Below are positions 43,001 to 51,801 of a stretch of DNA of 64,000 nucleotides, piece after piece. A model generated the notes under the pieces. That model was not told where the DNA came from. It saw only the letters and a program-made list of their open reading frames with translations, and made no database searches. The DNA is from CAZVWJ01 sp964631325. Lineage in GTDB: Bacteria > T1Sed10-126. Each line of letters begins with the position of its first letter. The first letter of the stretch is position 1. The position numbers and the translations under genes were made by a program. The stretch covers positions 1 to 64,000 of the forward strand of contig CAZVWJ010000009.1 in the NCBI GenBank assembly GCA_964631325.1, in the 5' to 3' direction.

Positions 43001-44435
43001 TACGCTCGCAGAATCTGATATGCGAGTGCGTGAAGTTAAACAGACAATTGAACTGGAGCCTGAAGAGGGCGAACTGGAGCCGGTTGCGTTTGAAGGCCTC
43101 TGGGTCTATGAAGGAGATCAGGTGGCTGAATATACTGATCAGGAGGGGGAAGAAGAGGAACTGCATGCGCAGACTGAAGGAGTTGTAATGATTGATGACG
43201 ACGCTCTTAGAATTGTTGGAAACGATTATACTGTTGGAATTGGAATAGGTGCTCATATTCTGGTTGATGAGGGCGATATTGTGCAAGCGGGTGAAACCTA
43301 TGTTGAAGTTGATCCCTATAACGAATTGATCATTGCGGAAGATGATGGGGTGATCAGTCACCGGGACGTGGAAGTTGGCCGTACTTTAAGTGAAGAGGTC
43401 GACGAAGCTACCGGCCTGATTAATAAAGTTATTGTCGAGGATAAACAGGGGAAGAAATTTCCAAGTATTGTTCTGAAGAAAAAGGGCCAGAAAGCTACGC
43501 GTCGTTATGATCTACCCTATGGGGCTATCCTTGTGGCTGAAGATGGCGAAGAAGTGCAGGCCGGTCAAGTACTTGCTAAAATGTCGAAGGAATCTGCCCA
43601 GACTAAGGATATTACCGGGGGGCTTCCCAGGGTAGAAGACCTCTTTGAAGCCCGCAAGCGCAGCAAACAGAGCGCTGAGATAGCGGAAATTTCCGGTGAA
43701 GTTGAATTTATTAAACCGGAAAAACGGGAAGAAAAAGGAATCCGAACCATCCAGATTACTAATCCTGAAACTGGGGACTCAAAGTCATACAAGATTAAAC
43801 CGGGTGTCCATATCCGGGTCCGGGACGGAGAGACTATTGAAGAAGGTGTCCCTATCACCGAAGGTTATATCAACCCCCACGACCTGTTGCGGATTAAAGG
43901 GGTGCGAGCCCTGGAGCGTTATTTGACCCGTGAAGTTCAAAAGGTTTACCGGCAACAGGGCGTGCGTATCAACGATAAACACCTCGAAGTTGTTGTCCGG
44001 CAGATGGTCCGTCGGGTGATGATTACCGAATCCGGGGATACTCAGTTTCTGCCGGGCGAGCTGGTCGATCGTTATCGTCTCTCGCGAATTAATCAATCAA
44101 CGGCTGATGATGGAGGCGAAGGAGCGACATTTACCGCCGTCCTGCAGGGGATTACTAAAGCTTCCCTGGGGACAGACAGCTTTATTTCTTCGGCCAGTTT
44201 CCAGGATACAAAACGTGTCCTTTCAGATGCCGCCGCCCAGGGCCAGGTTGATGAATTAAAAGGATTGAAAGAAAACGTGATCACCGGTCACTTAATTCCC
44301 GCGGGAACCGGGTTTTACACTTACCGCGATATGTTCAAGAAAGATTTGCGAGAAGTAGTTGATAAGGCTCGGGATTTTACCCGGGAGGCTGCTGAAAAAC
44401 CAGAACAGGAGACCGAGGAGGCCTCTTCGGCCTGA
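40041..44435 (+). CDS. rpoC: RNA polymerase beta' subunit
   Basis: RpoC carries the active-site metal. The catalytic loop is NADFDGDQMAVH. Zinc site 1 is CFCGKYKSKKYAGVVCDKCG (CxC, CxxC), and zinc site 2 is the CEAEDGVCARCYG stretch with an upstream cysteine. The trigger loop region GEPGTQLTMRTFHTGG follows. The N-terminus carries about 40 extra acidic and serine residues before the usual start (DHISIGLMDPERVL). Start TTG 40041 follows AGAGGTG. The length of 1464 includes a beta' insertion after the trigger loop. Confidence 0.97.
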   Translation: MANDSQSEAETIGSSQLSDSGLLGEESESESYGDDFFSEFDHISIGLMDPERVLEISSGEVEEPETINYRTLRPERDGLFCEKIFGPTRDWECFCGKYKSKKYAGVVCDKCGVEVARSKVRRVRMGHINLMSPVTHIWFLRGIPSKLSLVLNMRIKDLEKIVYFESYVVLDSGDTELKEKELLTEQEYQRAREEYSNRFEVEMGADAIQALLDNLDLEAEIKTIEDELELEKRSSSGRTKIRQKNRKLIRRLRALKGFYDSGLEPKNMILEILPVLPPDLRPMIQLERGRFATSDVNDLYRRVINRNNRLKKLLELRTPDIIIRNEKRMLQEAVDALMDNSRVDRPVRGPNNRPLKSLTDLLKGKQGRFRQNLLGKRVDYSGRAVIVNGPELKFNQCGLPKKMAVELFKPFIMQRLVNNNAASSIKSAKRMIEREEPEVWDALEEVIQGHPVMLNRAPTLHRLGIQAYEPVLTEGHAIRLHPLACPPFNADFDGDQMAVHVPLSKTAQIESRVLMLSTNNLLSPAHGRAVSIPTQDMVIGINYMTTTPNDVDLAGTENPKHKFSNPRKVKWAVDSESVSMHEPILYREDENHFITTPGRVLFNDMLPEGVQFQNRVFDEDSLAELVGELVENEGIYATVDLLDTLKEVGYHESTLMGCSIGFDDLFEPPEKQKIIEESEQEVQELTNMYEKGEIVEEEKYNRVINVWHEATQNVSDSVIESMSEEQGGFNPVYMMAASGARGSQEQIRQLAGMRGLMAKPSGKIIELPIKSSFRDGLSVMEYFISTHGARKGLADTALKTADAGYLTRRLADVAQSCRVVEEDCGTLNGLEVSAIRSSDEILESIFDRIVGRVARREITHPQTGETIVNENEMIEEEEARQIENCGFDSVEIRSLLTCEAEDGVCARCYGRDLSTRKMVDIGEPIGIIAAESIGEPGTQLTMRTFHTGGTAAGGGEHAVQPENTIYIEQLPDNAVKYETDYGDKVLVTLAESDMRVREVKQTIELEPEEGELEPVAFEGLWVYEGDQVAEYTDQEGEEEELHAQTEGVVMIDDDALRIVGNDYTVGIGIGAHILVDEGDIVQAGETYVEVDPYNELIIAEDDGVISHRDVEVGRTLSEEVDEATGLINKVIVEDKQGKKFPSIVLKKKGQKATRRYDLPYGAILVAEDGEEVQAGQVLAKMSKESAQTKDITGGLPRVEDLFEARKRSKQSAEIAEISGEVEFIKPEKREEKGIRTIQITNPETGDSKSYKIKPGVHIRVRDGETIEEGVPITEGYINPHDLLRIKGVRALERYLTREVQKVYRQQGVRINDKHLEVVVRQMVRRVMITESGDTQFLPGELVDRYRLSRINQSTADDGGEGATFTAVLQGITKASLGTDSFISSASFQDTKRVLSDAAAQGQVDELKGLKENVITGHLIPAGTGFYTYRDMFKKDLREVVDKARDFTREAAEKPEQETEEASSA

Positions 44436-44440
44436 GGCGG

Positions 44441-44469
44441 TTGACAGTTCTGAGAATTATAGTTACAGT
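44441..44469 (+). promoter_or_regulatory. promoter for the str operon
   Basis: TTGACA (44441-44446) and TACAGT (44464-44469) are exactly 17 bases apart, 37 bases before the rpsL start. It lies just after the rpoC stop, so rpsL-rpsG-fusA-tuf can be transcribed separately from rpoBC. Confidence 0.65.
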
Positions 44470-44505
44470 TTACAGCAATTTTTGGAAAAGGAGTGTAAAA
44501 CACTA

Positions 44506-44877
44506 TTGCCAACAATTAATCAGTTAGTTAGAAATGGTCGTGAAAAAGAAAAAAAAGAGCGTTCCACTCCGGCTCTTGAGGGGAGTCCTCAGTTGCGGGG
44601 GGTTTGTACCCGGGTGTATACTACAACTCCCAAAAAGCCCAACTCGGCTCTTCGGAAAGTTGCCCGCGTTCGGCTTACCTCCGGCTATGAGGTGACCGCC
44701 TATATCCCCGGTGAGGGCCATAATCTTCAGGAGCACAACATCGTCCTGGTTCGGGGAGGCCGGGTTAAAGATTTGCCCGGGATTCGTTACACCGTTGTTC
44801 GCGGTGCCCTGGACACTGCAGGAGTAGAAGGTAGGAAGCAGGCACGCTCTAAATACGGAACCAAAAAAGAGGAGTAG
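44506..44877 (+). CDS. rpsL: 30S ribosomal protein S12
   Basis: S12 lies at the decoding centre. The start TTG at 44506 follows AAAGGAG and gives PTINQLVRNGREK. The loops TTTPKKPNSALRKV and VRGGRVKDLPG carry the streptomycin-sensitive lysines. The length of 123 is normal. A longer frame open from 44359 would overlap rpoC and has no site. Confidence 0.97.
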   Translation: MPTINQLVRNGREKEKKERSTPALEGSPQLRGVCTRVYTTTPKKPNSALRKVARVRLTSGYEVTAYIPGEGHNLQEHNIVLVRGGRVKDLPGIRYTVVRGALDTAGVEGRKQARSKYGTKKEE

Positions 44878-44885
44878 GATTATTT

Positions 44886-45359
44886 ATGCCCCGTAGAAGT
44901 CAAGTGCTGGAAACAAAGGAAATTGAACCGGACCCGGTTTATGAGAGTAAACGGCTCAGCCAGTTCATTAATAAAATTATGCAGGATGGTAAAAAAGCAT
45001 TAGCGGAAAAATTAGTCTATAAAGCCTTTGATGTTGTGGAAGGTAAAACTGACGAAGATCCGTTAATGATTTTCGATAATGCTGTGAAAAATGTTCGCCC
45101 TCGATTAGAAGTACGGCCCCGCCGGGTCGGTGGCGCTACTTTCCAGGTCCCGATGGAAGTGGATAAGAAACGTAGTATTTCCCTGGCCCTCCGTTGGCTC
45201 AAAGAAGCTGCGGAATCCCGACGGGAAAAAGGAATGGAAAATAGAATCGCGAATGAAATACTGGACGCCTCTAATTATCGGGGCACCGCTTATGAAAAAC
45301 GCGAAAGTGTGCACAAGATGGCAGAAGCCAATCGTGCTTTTGCTCATTATCGTTGGTAG
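44886..45359 (+). CDS. rpsG: 30S ribosomal protein S7
   Basis: S7 starts assembly of the 30S head. The 157 residues show the start PRRSQV, the RRVGGATFQVP motif and the C-terminal KMAEANRAFAHYRW. An RNA-binding beta hairpin is in the middle. GAGGAG precedes the ATG. Confidence 0.97.
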   Translation: MPRRSQVLETKEIEPDPVYESKRLSQFINKIMQDGKKALAEKLVYKAFDVVEGKTDEDPLMIFDNAVKNVRPRLEVRPRRVGGATFQVPMEVDKKRSISLALRWLKEAAESRREKGMENRIANEILDASNYRGTAYEKRESVHKMAEANRAFAHYRW

Positions 45360-45399
45360 GATTGACTGATTTGATAATTTTATATTCGGAGTGTTTACA

Positions 45400-47490
45400 G
45401 TGAGTCGAGATGTATCGTTAGAACGAACAAGAAATATTGGCCTGGCCGCGCATATTGATGCAGGAAAAACAACTGCAACTGAACGAATTTTATATTATTC
45501 CGGAAAGATTCATAAAATGGGTGAAACCCACGAAGGGGCAGCGGAGATGGATTTTATGGACCAGGAAAAAGAACGTGGGATTACTATTACCTCTGCTGCT
45601 ACCACCTGTTATTGGGACGATCACAGAATAAATATTATTGATACACCGGGACACGTTGATTTCACGATTGAAGTTGAACGGTCGCTTCGTGTCCTTGACG
45701 GTATGATTGGTGTCTTCTGTGCTGTCGGTGGCGTTGAACCTCAATCTGAGACTGTCTGGCGTCAGGCTGATAAATATGATGTGCCCCGGATCGCTTTTGT
45801 CAATAAAATGGATCGTATTGGCGCAAATTTTGATCGGACAATGCGGCAGATGAAAGAACGGTTGGGGGCCAATCCGGTTCCAATGCAGATACCGGTTGGT
45901 AGTGAGGACGATTTTGAAGGTTGTATCGACGTTTTGGAGATGAATTACCTTGTCTGGAAGGAAGATACCCTGGGAGCTGAATACGAGGTCCAGGAAATTC
46001 CGGAAGATATGCAGAAACAGGCTGAAAAAGCCCGGGCTAAGTTAGTCGAACGGGTGGTTGAATATGATGATGAGGTCCTGACAAAATATCTCGAGGATGA
46101 AGAAATTAGTATTGAAGAGTTGAAGCGGACTATTCGGAAAGCTACCTTGAGTAATGCGGTTCTTCCGGTATATGCCGGCTCAGCTCTTAAAAACACCGGA
46201 ATTCAGACTTTGATTGATGCGGTGGTTGATTATTTACCCTCGCCGCTGGACGTTCCCCCAATTGAAGGGCTTAACCCGGAAACTGATGAAACTGAATTGC
46301 GGAAAGCGGACAGCAACGAGCCATTTGCAGCGATTGCGTTTAAAATTGTTACCGACCCTTATATAGGGAAATTAACTTTTTTCCGTTGTTACAGTGGCTC
46401 GCTTGAAGCTGGTTCTTACGTGATTAATCCCCGGAACGATGAACAGGAACGAATCAGTCGGATCGTCCAGATGCACGCTGATGACCGGGAAGAACGGGAA
46501 GAGATATATGCCGGGGATATTGCCGCTGCTGTTGGTCTGGAAAATACCAAAACCGGAGATACTCTGGCTGACGCTGAATCTCCTATCATTCTTGAACAGA
46601 TGGAGTTTCCCGAACCGGTGATCAGTGTTGCAATTGAGCCTAAAACTCAGGCGGATCAGGAAAAATTATCCGATTCATTAAGAAAATTGGCCGAGGAAGA
46701 CCCCACTTTTGTTATGGAGATTGATCATGAAACCGGTCAGACAATAATCAGCGGAATGGGGGAGCTGCACCTGGAAGTTATTGTTGATCGGCTCCTCAGG
46801 GAATTTAAAGTGGAAGCCAATGTCGGTGAACCGCAGGTTGCTTACAAAGAAACTATTACCGGTGAAGCTGACGTGGAGACTGAATACATCAAACAATCCG
46901 GTGGTCGCGGTCAATACGGTCACGTCTTGATGGAAATAATGCCGCTGGAACGAGGTGAAGGGTTTGAATTTGAGGATACTATTAAAGGGGGAAATATTCC
47001 CAAAGAATTTATTCCCGCTGTTGAAGATGGAATTCAAGAAGCAATGGAAGCGGGTCCCCTGGGGGGTTATCCGGTTTCCGATTTGAAAGTTGTTCTCTAC
47101 GATGGCAGCCACCATGATGTTGACAGCAGCGAAACAGCTTTTAAAATTGCTGGGTCGAAGGCTTTTAAGAAAGGCTTCAACCGGGCCGACCCCAAACTGC
47201 TGGAACCGATTATGGAATGTGAAGTAGTTGCTCCCGAAGATTATTCCGGTGATGTGATCGGGGACCTTAATTCCAGGCGGGGACAGGTTCAGGGAATGGA
47301 CAAACGGGACAATGACCAGATAGTACGGGCCCTGGTTCCGCTCGCAGAAATGTTTGGTTACGCAACTGATCTGCGTTCTTTGACTCAAGGGCGTGGAGAT
47401 CATACAATGGAGTTTTCACATTATGAAATAGTGCCTGAAAATATTGCACAGGAGATTATTGAAGAAGAAACGGTTGTTGGTTCAGCCTGA
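45400..47490 (+). CDS. fusA: elongation factor G
   Basis: EF-G drives translocation on the ribosome. G1 is AHIDAGKTTATERIL, G2 is RGITITSAATT, G3 is DTPGHVDF, and G4 is NKMDRIG. Domains III-V follow with SGMGELHLEV and SGGRGQYGHV. GTG 45400 has CGGAG eight bases before it; GTG 45391 is the alternative. The length is 696. Confidence 0.97.
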   Translation: MSRDVSLERTRNIGLAAHIDAGKTTATERILYYSGKIHKMGETHEGAAEMDFMDQEKERGITITSAATTCYWDDHRINIIDTPGHVDFTIEVERSLRVLDGMIGVFCAVGGVEPQSETVWRQADKYDVPRIAFVNKMDRIGANFDRTMRQMKERLGANPVPMQIPVGSEDDFEGCIDVLEMNYLVWKEDTLGAEYEVQEIPEDMQKQAEKARAKLVERVVEYDDEVLTKYLEDEEISIEELKRTIRKATLSNAVLPVYAGSALKNTGIQTLIDAVVDYLPSPLDVPPIEGLNPETDETELRKADSNEPFAAIAFKIVTDPYIGKLTFFRCYSGSLEAGSYVINPRNDEQERISRIVQMHADDREEREEIYAGDIAAAVGLENTKTGDTLADAESPIILEQMEFPEPVISVAIEPKTQADQEKLSDSLRKLAEEDPTFVMEIDHETGQTIISGMGELHLEVIVDRLLREFKVEANVGEPQVAYKETITGEADVETEYIKQSGGRGQYGHVLMEIMPLERGEGFEFEDTIKGGNIPKEFIPAVEDGIQEAMEAGPLGGYPVSDLKVVLYDGSHHDVDSSETAFKIAGSKAFKKGFNRADPKLLEPIMECEVVAPEDYSGDVIGDLNSRRGQVQGMDKRDNDQIVRALVPLAEMFGYATDLRSLTQGRGDHTMEFSHYEIVPENIAQEIIEEETVVGSA

Positions 47491-47520
47491 TTTTTGATTA
47501 ACTTTTAGGAGGTTAGTGTT

Positions 47521-48714
47521 ATGGCAAAGGAGAAATTTGAGCGAGATAAACCACATCTTAACGTGGGAACTATTGGTCACGTTGACCACGGTAAAACCAC
47601 TTTAACCGCTGCGATGGTCCAGCATCTGGCCAACCAGGGTTTTGCCGATGGACTGGGATTTGAAGATATTGATAACGCACCGGAAGAACAGGAACGGGGA
47701 ATTACAATTGCAACAGCACACGTGGAGTACGAAACTGAGAATCGGCACTATGCACATGTTGACTGTCCCGGGCACGCTGACTATGTTAAAAACATGATTA
47801 CCGGAGCTGCCCAGATGAATGGTGCTATTCTGGTGGTGAGTGCTGCTGACGGTGCAATGCCTCAGACGCGTGAACATCTCCTTCTGGCACGTCAGGTTGG
47901 AGTACCGGAAATTGTGGTATTTATTAATAAAACCGATCAGGTTGATGACCCTGAATTGGTTGAAATTGTGGAAATGGAAGTTAGGGAACTGTTGAATGAA
48001 TATGAATTCGATGGTGACAGTGTCCCAATAGTTCAGGGCTCGGCCCTTGAAGCTCTGGAAAATCTTGATGACGAAGAGAAAGTTGCACCAATCCAGGAGC
48101 TTCTCGATGAGATGGACGATACCATTCCGGTTCCCGAACGTGAGATAGACAAACCCTTCCTCATGTCGGTAGAGGATGTGTTTTCCATTACCGGTCGGGG
48201 AACAGTGGCTACCGGCCGAGTTGAACGTGGTAAAATGCACGTTGAGGATGAGGCTGAAATTGTTGGTCTCCAGGAGGAACCGATGGAAACTACCATTACC
48301 GGGCTTGAGATGTTTCGGAAGACCCTGGATGAAGCAGAAGCCGGTGACAATATTGGCGCTCTACTCCGCGGGATTGACAAAGAAGAAATTCAACGGGGTA
48401 TGGTGATTTCAGAACCGGGTTCGGTTACTCCTCATACCAAGTTCAAAGCAAAAGTTTACATTCTGGAAAAAGATGAAGGTGGTCGACATACACCGTTCCG
48501 TGACGGTTATCGTCCCCAGTTTTACATGCGAACAACTGATGTGACCGGGGACGTGACTCTACCGGGTGATATCGACATGGTTATGCCCGGCGACGATGTT
48601 AATTTTGAAGTTGAATTGATGGTGCCCGTAGCTCTGGAAGAAAACCAGAAGTTTGCCATCCGTGAAGGTGGTAAAACTGTTGGTGCCGGGGTTGTTTCTG
48701 AGATCATTGAATAA
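47521..48714 (+). CDS. tuf: elongation factor Tu
   Basis: EF-Tu brings aminoacyl-tRNA to the ribosome. G1 is GHVDHGKTT, the effector loop RGITIATAHVEY, G3 DCPGHADYV, and G4 NKTDQVDD, where most species have NKCDMVDD. Domains 2 and 3 include GRGTVATGRVERG and GGRHTPFRDGYRPQFYMRT (in part, TPFRDGYRPQFY). The protein is strongly acidic. TTAGGAGG precedes the ATG. The length is 397. Confidence 0.97.
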   Translation: MAKEKFERDKPHLNVGTIGHVDHGKTTLTAAMVQHLANQGFADGLGFEDIDNAPEEQERGITIATAHVEYETENRHYAHVDCPGHADYVKNMITGAAQMNGAILVVSAADGAMPQTREHLLLARQVGVPEIVVFINKTDQVDDPELVEIVEMEVRELLNEYEFDGDSVPIVQGSALEALENLDDEEKVAPIQELLDEMDDTIPVPEREIDKPFLMSVEDVFSITGRGTVATGRVERGKMHVEDEAEIVGLQEEPMETTITGLEMFRKTLDEAEAGDNIGALLRGIDKEEIQRGMVISEPGSVTPHTKFKAKVYILEKDEGGRHTPFRDGYRPQFYMRTTDVTGDVTLPGDIDMVMPGDDVNFEVELMVPVALEENQKFAIREGGKTVGAGVVSEIIE

Positions 48715-48728
48715 TAAGTGACGGTCGG

Positions 48729-48760
48729 TGGAAGTGGGGCTCTCCCACTTCCATCCCGTT
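48729..48760 (+). terminator. hairpin terminator after tuf
   Basis: TGGAAGTGGG (48729-48738) and CCCACTTCCA (48744-48753) form a perfect 10-bp stem with a 5-base loop. TCCCGTTTCTT follows, so the U-tract is weak. It lies 15 bases after the tuf stop and is followed by a promoter, which fits a transcription end. Confidence 0.55.
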
Positions 48761-48783
48761 TCTTAAATTGAAGTAATTTTGTG

Positions 48784-48811
48784 TTGATTGTAAGTCAGTA
48801 ACTGTTATACT
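48784..48811 (+). promoter_or_regulatory. promoter for the S10 operon
   Basis: TTGATT (48784-48789) and TATACT (48806-48811) are 16 bases apart. It is about 100 bases before rpsJ, leaving room for a leader RNA. I did not find an L4-type leader hairpin there. Confidence 0.6.
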
Positions 48812-48908
48812 ACTTAGCCCTGTATCTGAGGGATAGTTATAAATACTGTTTGAGGATTTTTAATTTGCAGCACAGGTATTTTTATAAGCCGTAGAGGAGG
48901 TTCATGCG

Positions 48909-49214
48909 TTGCCCCGTAAAATCAGGATCAAGCTTAAAGCTTATGATTACAGATTAATTGATCGTTCGGCCGAGGAGATAGTCTCCGCTGCTGAACGGAC
49001 CGGCGCGGAAGTTAGTGGTCCTGTCCCTCTTCCTACGGATGTCCGGCGTTATACGGTGAATAAAGCCCCGCACAAGTTCGAGCAGGGAAAAGAACAGTTT
49101 GAACTGCGCACTCACAAGCGGTTGCTGGACATTTTAAAACCCAATAATGATACTATGGAAGCACTAAGTCAATTAAACCTTACGGCTGGCGTTGATGTTC
49201 AGATCAAAGGTTGA
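48909..49214 (+). CDS. rpsJ: 30S ribosomal protein S10
   Basis: S10 binds the 30S head and takes part in antitermination with NusB. The core is IRIKLKAYDYRLIDRSAEEIV and SGPVPLPTDV, ending in TAGVDVQIKG. The TTG start has GAGGAGG eight bases before it; an ATG nearby is in another frame. The length is 101. Confidence 0.96.
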   Translation: MPRKIRIKLKAYDYRLIDRSAEEIVSAAERTGAEVSGPVPLPTDVRRYTVNKAPHKFEQGKEQFELRTHKRLLDILKPNNDTMEALSQLNLTAGVDVQIKG

Positions 49215-49251
49215 GGCTAGGTTTTTTTATGCTTCTTAGATTTTTTGGTCC

Positions 49252-49353
49252 AAAGGAATGGTGCCTGGGTCCTTCAGCATATCGTTGAGTTCTTTGTTTT
49301 TGGATAAAGAATTCAATTGTATGCTGGAGGAAGCCCTCACAGACCATTCCTTT
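49252..49353 (+). promoter_or_regulatory. 102-nt imperfect palindrome between rpsJ and rplC
   Basis: AAAGGAATGGT (49252-49262) pairs with ACCATTCCTTT (49343-49353). Within it TCCTTCAGCATA pairs with TATGCTGGAGGA (one mismatch), and GAGTTCTTT with AAAGAATTC. The apex is near GTTTTTGGAT. A T-run (TTTTT) overlaps the right end, so it can act as a terminator or attenuator, and it could also be a foldback repeat. It splits the usual direct rpsJ-rplC junction, which is 226 bp here. Confidence 0.65.
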
Positions 49354-49440
49354 TTACCCATAATCGCTTCAAAATAATTTTTCTATCCTCTGATGTGGGC
49401 GGTTATGTGGGAATATTATGGAAATTTAGGTGAATTTACG

Positions 49441-50082
49441 ATGGATAAAGTACTTGTTGGGAGAAAAGAGGGAATGACCCGTATATACAATGAGGAACGA
49501 GAAGTTGTTCCGGTCACAATCGTGGAATCTCCGGACTGTGTTCTACTAAACAAACGTGAAGTTGATGGTCGTCCCTCTGTTCAACTTGGATTCGAAAAAA
49601 CAGATAAATTAAATAAACCTGAAGCCGGTCAGTTTGAATCCCGGGGGATTGAACCACGCCGGGTGCTCAGGGAATTTATCGTGGCTCCTGATTCACCCCT
49701 GTTAGAGCTGGAAAATGGGGAACCGGTAGAAACTTCGTTGTTTACACACGGTGACCGGGTTGACGTAAAAGGAGTAACTAAAGGCCGGGGGTTTCAGGGG
49801 AGTATGAAAAGGTGGGGGTTTTCTGGTGGTCCCGGCTCCCACGGAGGCGGATTGGGACGTAAAACCGGTTCGATCGGACAAGCGGCCGACCCCAGCCGTG
49901 TATTTCCCGGTAAAAAAATGCCCGGACGGTATGGCAATGATCAGAAAACTATGCAAAATTTAACAGTGCAAAAAGTTATTGAAGCGGAAAATTTATTACT
50001 TATTTCCGGCTCGGTTCCGGGCGCGGAAGGTGAAATTGTAATCGTCCACAGTGCTCTTAAAGGTGATAATAATGGCAACTGA
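49441..50082 (+). CDS. rplC: 50S ribosomal protein L3
   Basis: L3 binds the 3' domain of 23S rRNA and starts 50S assembly. ATG 49441 has AGGTG eight bases before it; the longer start at 49393 adds a tryptophan-rich stretch without a site. Residues VTKGRGFQGSMKRWGFSG and GQAADPSRVFPGKKMPG are conserved (in part, RGFQGSMKRWGF). The length is 213. Confidence 0.96.
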   Translation: MDKVLVGRKEGMTRIYNEEREVVPVTIVESPDCVLLNKREVDGRPSVQLGFEKTDKLNKPEAGQFESRGIEPRRVLREFIVAPDSPLLELENGEPVETSLFTHGDRVDVKGVTKGRGFQGSMKRWGFSGGPGSHGGGLGRKTGSIGQAADPSRVFPGKKMPGRYGNDQKTMQNLTVQKVIEAENLLLISGSVPGAEGEIVIVHSALKGDNNGN

Positions 50083-50689
50083 AATTACTGCGGTTTCTCC
50101 TGATGCGATGACCGCCTGGGCTGATGTCCCTTTCAATGAAGCGTTGATCCATCAGGCTGTGGTTGCTTATGAAGCTAACCAGCGGGCCGATACAGCCGCA
50201 ACTAAGAGCCGGACCAAGAGAAGTGGAAAAAACAAGAAGCCCTGGCGGCAGAAGGGAACCGGCCGCGCCCGCCACGGCAGTGAAATAAGTCCCCTCTGGG
50301 TTGGTGGTGGGCGAGCTCATGGCCCGACCGGAGAACAGGATCACAGTAAAGGTTTGACGCACAAGATGAAAAGAACAGCTTTGCTTAGTGCACTTGGGCA
50401 GCGTGCCCGCGAAGAAAATATTTACTTGCTGGAAGGTATTGACCTGGATGAGCCTTCAACTTCAACGATGGACACCCTATTTGAAGAAAATCAGCTTAAC
50501 GAGAAACAGATCTTGCTCGGCCTACTTCCCGACCGGGAGTTGCTCTTTCTTTCAACCAGAAATTTGCCTTATTGCAAGCCATATAATGTAAAAAAGTTGT
50601 CGGTTTACCAGGTGGTTGCTAACAATTGCCTGGTCTTTGTCCCGGTTGCTTTAGAAAATCTCAAGGAGCGATTGAACAATGGAGTTTGA
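50072..50689 (+). CDS. rplD: 50S ribosomal protein L4
   Basis: L4 lines the exit tunnel; in many bacteria it represses the S10 operon. ATG 50072 follows AAAGGTG and overlaps rplC by eleven bases. Residues RGSGKNKKPWRQKGTGRAR-like (seen as KKPWRQKGTGRARHG) are the tunnel loop. The length is 206. It overlaps rplW by eleven bases. Confidence 0.96.
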   Translation: MATEITAVSPDAMTAWADVPFNEALIHQAVVAYEANQRADTAATKSRTKRSGKNKKPWRQKGTGRARHGSEISPLWVGGGRAHGPTGEQDHSKGLTHKMKRTALLSALGQRAREENIYLLEGIDLDEPSTSTMDTLFEENQLNEKQILLGLLPDRELLFLSTRNLPYCKPYNVKKLSVYQVVANNCLVFVPVALENLKERLNNGV

Positions 50690-50972
50690 CAGGGTTATTA
50701 TGGAACCGCTGGTTACTGAAAAATTAATTGCTCTACGGGAAGAAGCTAATCAATATTTGTTTGCTGTTCATCCCGATGCTAATAAGATTGAAATCAGGAA
50801 AGCAATTGAAAGTATGTTTGATGTTTCGGTCGAAGATGTCAGGACAATGAACGTTAGAGGGAAAGAAAAAAGAGTTCGTTGGGCTGAAGGTTATACTCCG
50901 GACTGGAAAAAAGCTATTGTTCGGTTGCCTGAAGGCGAGGTAATTGAAGAAGTGGAGGGTCTGTTGGCATGA
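50679..50972 (+). CDS. rplW: 50S ribosomal protein L23
   Basis: L23 sits at the tunnel exit, where SRP and trigger factor bind. The start MEFDRVIMEPLVTEKLI and the VNTMNVRGKEKR-type region (seen as VRTMNVRGKEKRVRW) fit the family. The length of 97 is normal. It overlaps rplB by four bases (ATGA). Confidence 0.95.
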   Translation: MEFDRVIMEPLVTEKLIALREEANQYLFAVHPDANKIEIRKAIESMFDVSVEDVRTMNVRGKEKRVRWAEGYTPDWKKAIVRLPEGEVIEEVEGLLA

Positions 50973-51790
50973 GCTTAAAGAGACATAATTCAACCTCCCC
51001 CGGTCGCCGTCATTATGAGATTGAAGACCGGAAGAGGCTTTCTAAAGAAGGCCCCGAGAAATCTTTGACTGAATATATCAAGGAAAACGGCGGTCGAAAT
51101 AATAACGGTAGAATTACTGCCCGCGGTCGCGGTGGCGGACATAAAAGGTTATATCGTAAGGTCGATTTCAAGCGTGATAAAGAAGGTATTCCGGCCCGGG
51201 TAGAACGACTTGAATACGATCCGAACCGTTCGGCTAACATAGCGCTGCTGATTTATGAAGATGGCGAAAAAAGTTATATTCTGGCACCGCGTGAATTAGA
51301 CGTTGGTGACCGGGTAAAATCTGGTGCCGAGGCTGGCGTTCGGCCCGGTAATCATCTTCCCCTATCTGAAATTCCGGTTGGGGCTACCCTCCACAACATT
51401 GAGGTAAAAAAGGGTAAGGGGGGGCAGTTGTGCCGGGGGGCCGGGACTTCGGCTCAGCTTGTTGGCAAAGACAGCGGTTATGCCCTGCTTCAATTACCTT
51501 CCGGCCAGGGCCGGTGGGTCAATCTTGATTGCAGTGCTACCATCGGAGAAGTGGGAAATATGGAACACATTAACGAAACTTCCGGGAAGGCTGGCCGAAC
51601 ACGTCATATGAACCGTCGACCGATTACCCGGGGAATGGCACGCAATCCTGTTGATCATCCCCTCGGTGGTGGTGAAGGCCGAATCAAAGGTGGCCATCCC
51701 CAACCCCCTAACGGTCGAATAAACATGGGGAAGAAAACCAGGAATAATAAACGCACCGATCAGTTTGTTGTCAAACAAATTCGTGAGTAA
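50969..51790 (+). CDS. rplB: 50S ribosomal protein L2
   Basis: L2 is a core protein near the peptidyl-transferase centre. Residues RGRGGGHKRLYRKVDF and the NPVDHPLGGGEGR loop with the essential histidine are conserved. The length of 273 is normal. Confidence 0.97.
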   Translation: MSLKRHNSTSPGRRHYEIEDRKRLSKEGPEKSLTEYIKENGGRNNNGRITARGRGGGHKRLYRKVDFKRDKEGIPARVERLEYDPNRSANIALLIYEDGEKSYILAPRELDVGDRVKSGAEAGVRPGNHLPLSEIPVGATLHNIEVKKGKGGQLCRGAGTSAQLVGKDSGYALLQLPSGQGRWVNLDCSATIGEVGNMEHINETSGKAGRTRHMNRRPITRGMARNPVDHPLGGGEGRIKGGHPQPPNGRINMGKKTRNNKRTDQFVVKQIRE

Positions 51791-51801
51791 GGAGGAACTC
51801 A

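Noticed and set aside
44506..44877. Streptomycin-resistance changes in S12
   Set aside because: The lysines in the PKKPNS and VKDLPG loops are the wild-type residues.
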